From Bremia lactucae (Eukaryota; Oomycota; Peronosporomycetes; Peronosporales; Peronosporaceae), in contig NC_090619.1 of assembly GCF_004359215.1 (NCBI RefSeq), positions 5,113,016 through 5,140,888 on the forward strand: a DNA stretch of 27,873 nt, read 5' to 3'. The notes beneath the pieces were generated by a model. It was not told where the DNA came from. It was given only the letters and a program-made list of their open reading frames with translations, and searched no databases. Numbering within the stretch: the stretch's first letter is position 1; each line of letters starts with the position of its first letter. This document shows, piece by piece, positions 26,419-27,873 of this stretch. A program made the translations under genes and the position numbers.

Positions 26419-27873
26419 ATCACTCTAGCGCACGTGTTTCCATACACGGCGCCAAAGACGCCACAGAAAAAGGGCCACGTTGGTGGGTCGTCTGCGAAGA
26501 CGCCCACTCAACCTCACACTAAGCGCACGCGCCGCGTTAATTCGCCGGCCGCGTCAAATGCCTTAGTCGAAAAGCCGACAGCTACTGCTGCTGTCGCGTT
26601 AACGGGGCTAATGGATCCATCCCACGTTAACAGTGAGGATGTTGATCCGTCGCTCATTGTCGACTACAATGAGTCGACACCGTTGCCGTCACCTCATAGT
26701 AGTGATGCGGACAACAAGCTCATAAGGAAGGATGATGGCGCATTATTGCCCATTTAAACTTCTCTCGTGGCTCATAACATGAATATAGCAGCATTTACGA
26801 ATGCTAACTCGTCGTCTGCGCTGGAAAGCGCAGCGCCAGGCAATGAGAGCGCTGCCCACAAAGGCGCAGCCGCTTCTCCGTTGAATATAACCACAACGCC
26901 TTATGCTCAGACCATAATCCATAATGGTTCTGACATAGAGGATTCGGAGCCTAATGCTCCGCCGACGACACGTGAACGTGCTCAGTCGGTGTCACAAGCC
27001 AGTCGTTTAAAACGTGGCTATGTGACGGGTGGCATTCCACTGATGCTCCCTCCATCTTAATGGCCTCGTTTAAACGGGCCGAGAGCGTCGCTCCTAGAGC
27101 GCGCTCTTGCAGACGCACATAATTATTATGGCGACTTTCAATCATGAAGGGCTCAGGAAAATCGCTTGGGCGTATTTTCCCGATCCCGGTCGTGTTGCAT
27201 TCAAATGAAATGCCCGACCAATACGAGGCGAAATTCCTGCGCTGCATATATCCGCATTCCGATGCGATGAAACAGCGGTCGCAGCGAATTAAATTCGCCC
27301 GCTTGCGTGTGAAAGAAATCATGGGCGGGATTGTATTTCCTGTTTCTTCTCACAACGCTACTTCTGCTAGTCCATTTGAGACTAGCGAAGAGGCCTCAGC
27401 TGGTGCTCCTTTTCATAGGCAGCCACCAAGCCGGGCACATCAATTCGTAGGGTATCGATCGGTTCCCAAGAGTCAAAACTCTTCGGGTAACCTTTTTATT
27501 GGACGAGGATCTGATACCCTTGCCTCACGGAGCGGTGAACAAGCAACCTTCCAACAAGGAAGCTTTGATTCCCGCCCGCAACCATCAGTGCAGGTGGTGC
27601 CCGATAGGAGTGGCGATATCGACCACCTACTCGCGGCTGCCCTACCTTCGTCCGTTCAGTCGCATGCGTTAAGCGCTGCTGAACGACGTATTGCGGATCT
27701 CGATGGTCAAGTCTCACGACTGACCTCGGATCTCGTTGATGTCCGAGCGAAGGCTCGTCAGGGTTATGAACGCCTGAAGACTCGCTTGGACCTTTTCGAG
27801 AGGATAATGCTGAGGGATCCGCGTTACTCGCGTGATGTCCCTCGCTCTCCAAGTCCTGTTCGTGGAGGGAGGA
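26419..27873 (+). CDS. Antisense ORF of element C (interrupted N-part, then 243 open codons to the window edge)
   Basis: Because element C is on -, this + frame is antisense to its pol. First part, frame open 26419-26757 and 26767-27060 with a single stop between: low-complexity, Pro/Ser/Thr/Ala-rich, with ATG 26611, SEDVDPSLIVDYNES and TRRV. After a stop (27058-27060) and a shift, a second frame runs from ATG 27144 to the window end without a stop. It has IFPIPVVLHSNEMP (residues 11-24), a basic block SQRIKFARLRVKEIMG (46-61), a Ser/Gly/Arg-rich stretch, and a heptad-rich coiled coil at residues 176-223 (SAAERRIADLDGQVSRL then KARQGYERLKTRLDLF). A Ser-Pro-rich tail follows. Residues about 88-152 overlap the chromodomain on the other strand. 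Layout and several motifs match the B1 antisense ORF. No known domain; partial at the right edge. Confidence 0.5.
27400..27873 (-). pseudogene. Pol C-terminus of element C: linker and chromodomain with a stop
   Basis: On - the frame enters at the window edge, runs through a charged linker, then PPALMVAGGNQSFLVGRLLV (about 27597-27538) and ILVQ-stop-KGYPKSFDSWEP (about 27510-27462). It ends in a VPGLVAAYEKEHQL helix (about 27435-27394). The stop TAA (27498-27496) takes the place of the Trp that follows the LV(K/R) strand in functional chromodomains, so this polyprotein end is dead. It establishes the orientation of element C. Confidence 0.75.

Noticed and set aside
26150..27873. 5' LTR plus gag of a + strand retrotransposon
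   Set aside because: First impression from the LTR end near 26325 and a Gag-like + frame. Rejected because the minus strand has a polypurine tract at 26340-26326 directly before a TG-starting LTR and a clear chromodomain at 27597-27394, so the element lies on - and the + frame is antisense.
1..27873. tRNA, rRNA, CRISPR array, bacterial-type operon or riboswitch
   Set aside because: No cloverleaf, conserved rRNA segment, regular spaced repeats or ribosome-binding sites were seen; the sequence is eukaryotic.

Overview
The window is oomycete genomic DNA, probably from a Peronosporales species (Phytophthora or a downy mildew; the genus cannot be fixed from sequence alone). Three things support this: secreted GH17-like/ricin-lectin proteins, a short secreted protein with a QLLR...DEEQR (RXLR-dEER-like) leader, and three genes whose start codons lie about 40-60 bases downstream of near-matches to the oomycete initiator plus flanking element (consensus GCTCATTYYNCAWTTT). 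Most of the rest is decayed, nested Ty3/gypsy chromodomain retrotransposons. Two 100-N blocks (6072-6171, 19919-20018) are assembly gaps.

Layout. 1-2530: 3' end of gypsy element A on + (integrase tail, chromodomain, a 1.1 kb 3' region, polypurine tract, LTR). 2531-3760: LTR debris including a solo LTR (3084-3529). 3761-5962: a host island with one RXLR-like gene on - (4199-4465), a perfect 26-bp-stem hairpin (5453-5521) and no other confident gene. 5963-6071: start of a family-C LTR, then a gap. 6172-13095: element B1 on +, with LTR remnant, gag, protease, RT, RNase H, integrase, chromodomain, a 0.9 kb 3' region, polypurine tract and 3' LTR. 13096-18970: tandem cluster of three GH17-like/ricin-lectin genes on -. 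The first is a pseudogene cut by the B1 insertion; the other two are intact, each 433 aa. 19430-19715: possible relic of a secreted protein. 19831-25516: second, more decayed copy of the same element (B2) behind another gap. 25517-27873: LTR remnants and the 3' part of a third gypsy element (C) on -, running off the window.

Most interesting observation. In all three gypsy lineages the strand opposite to gag-pol carries a long open reading frame. It begins at or near the 3' LTR, crosses the 3' region and the chromodomain, and ends in a coiled coil antisense to the integrase-chromodomain linker. In B1 305 codons of it are uninterrupted although pol around it is full of frameshifts and lost catalytic residues. 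In C a 243-codon stretch is open across a chromodomain that itself has a stop. This looks like a conserved antisense gene of oomycete chromoviruses, comparable in position, though not shown to be related, to antisense ORFs of plant LTR retrotransposons and of some retroviruses.

Second theme. Both intact GH17-like proteins lack the catalytic acid/base Glu, and one lacks the nucleophile too. They may be secreted glucan-binding pseudoenzymes rather than glucanases.
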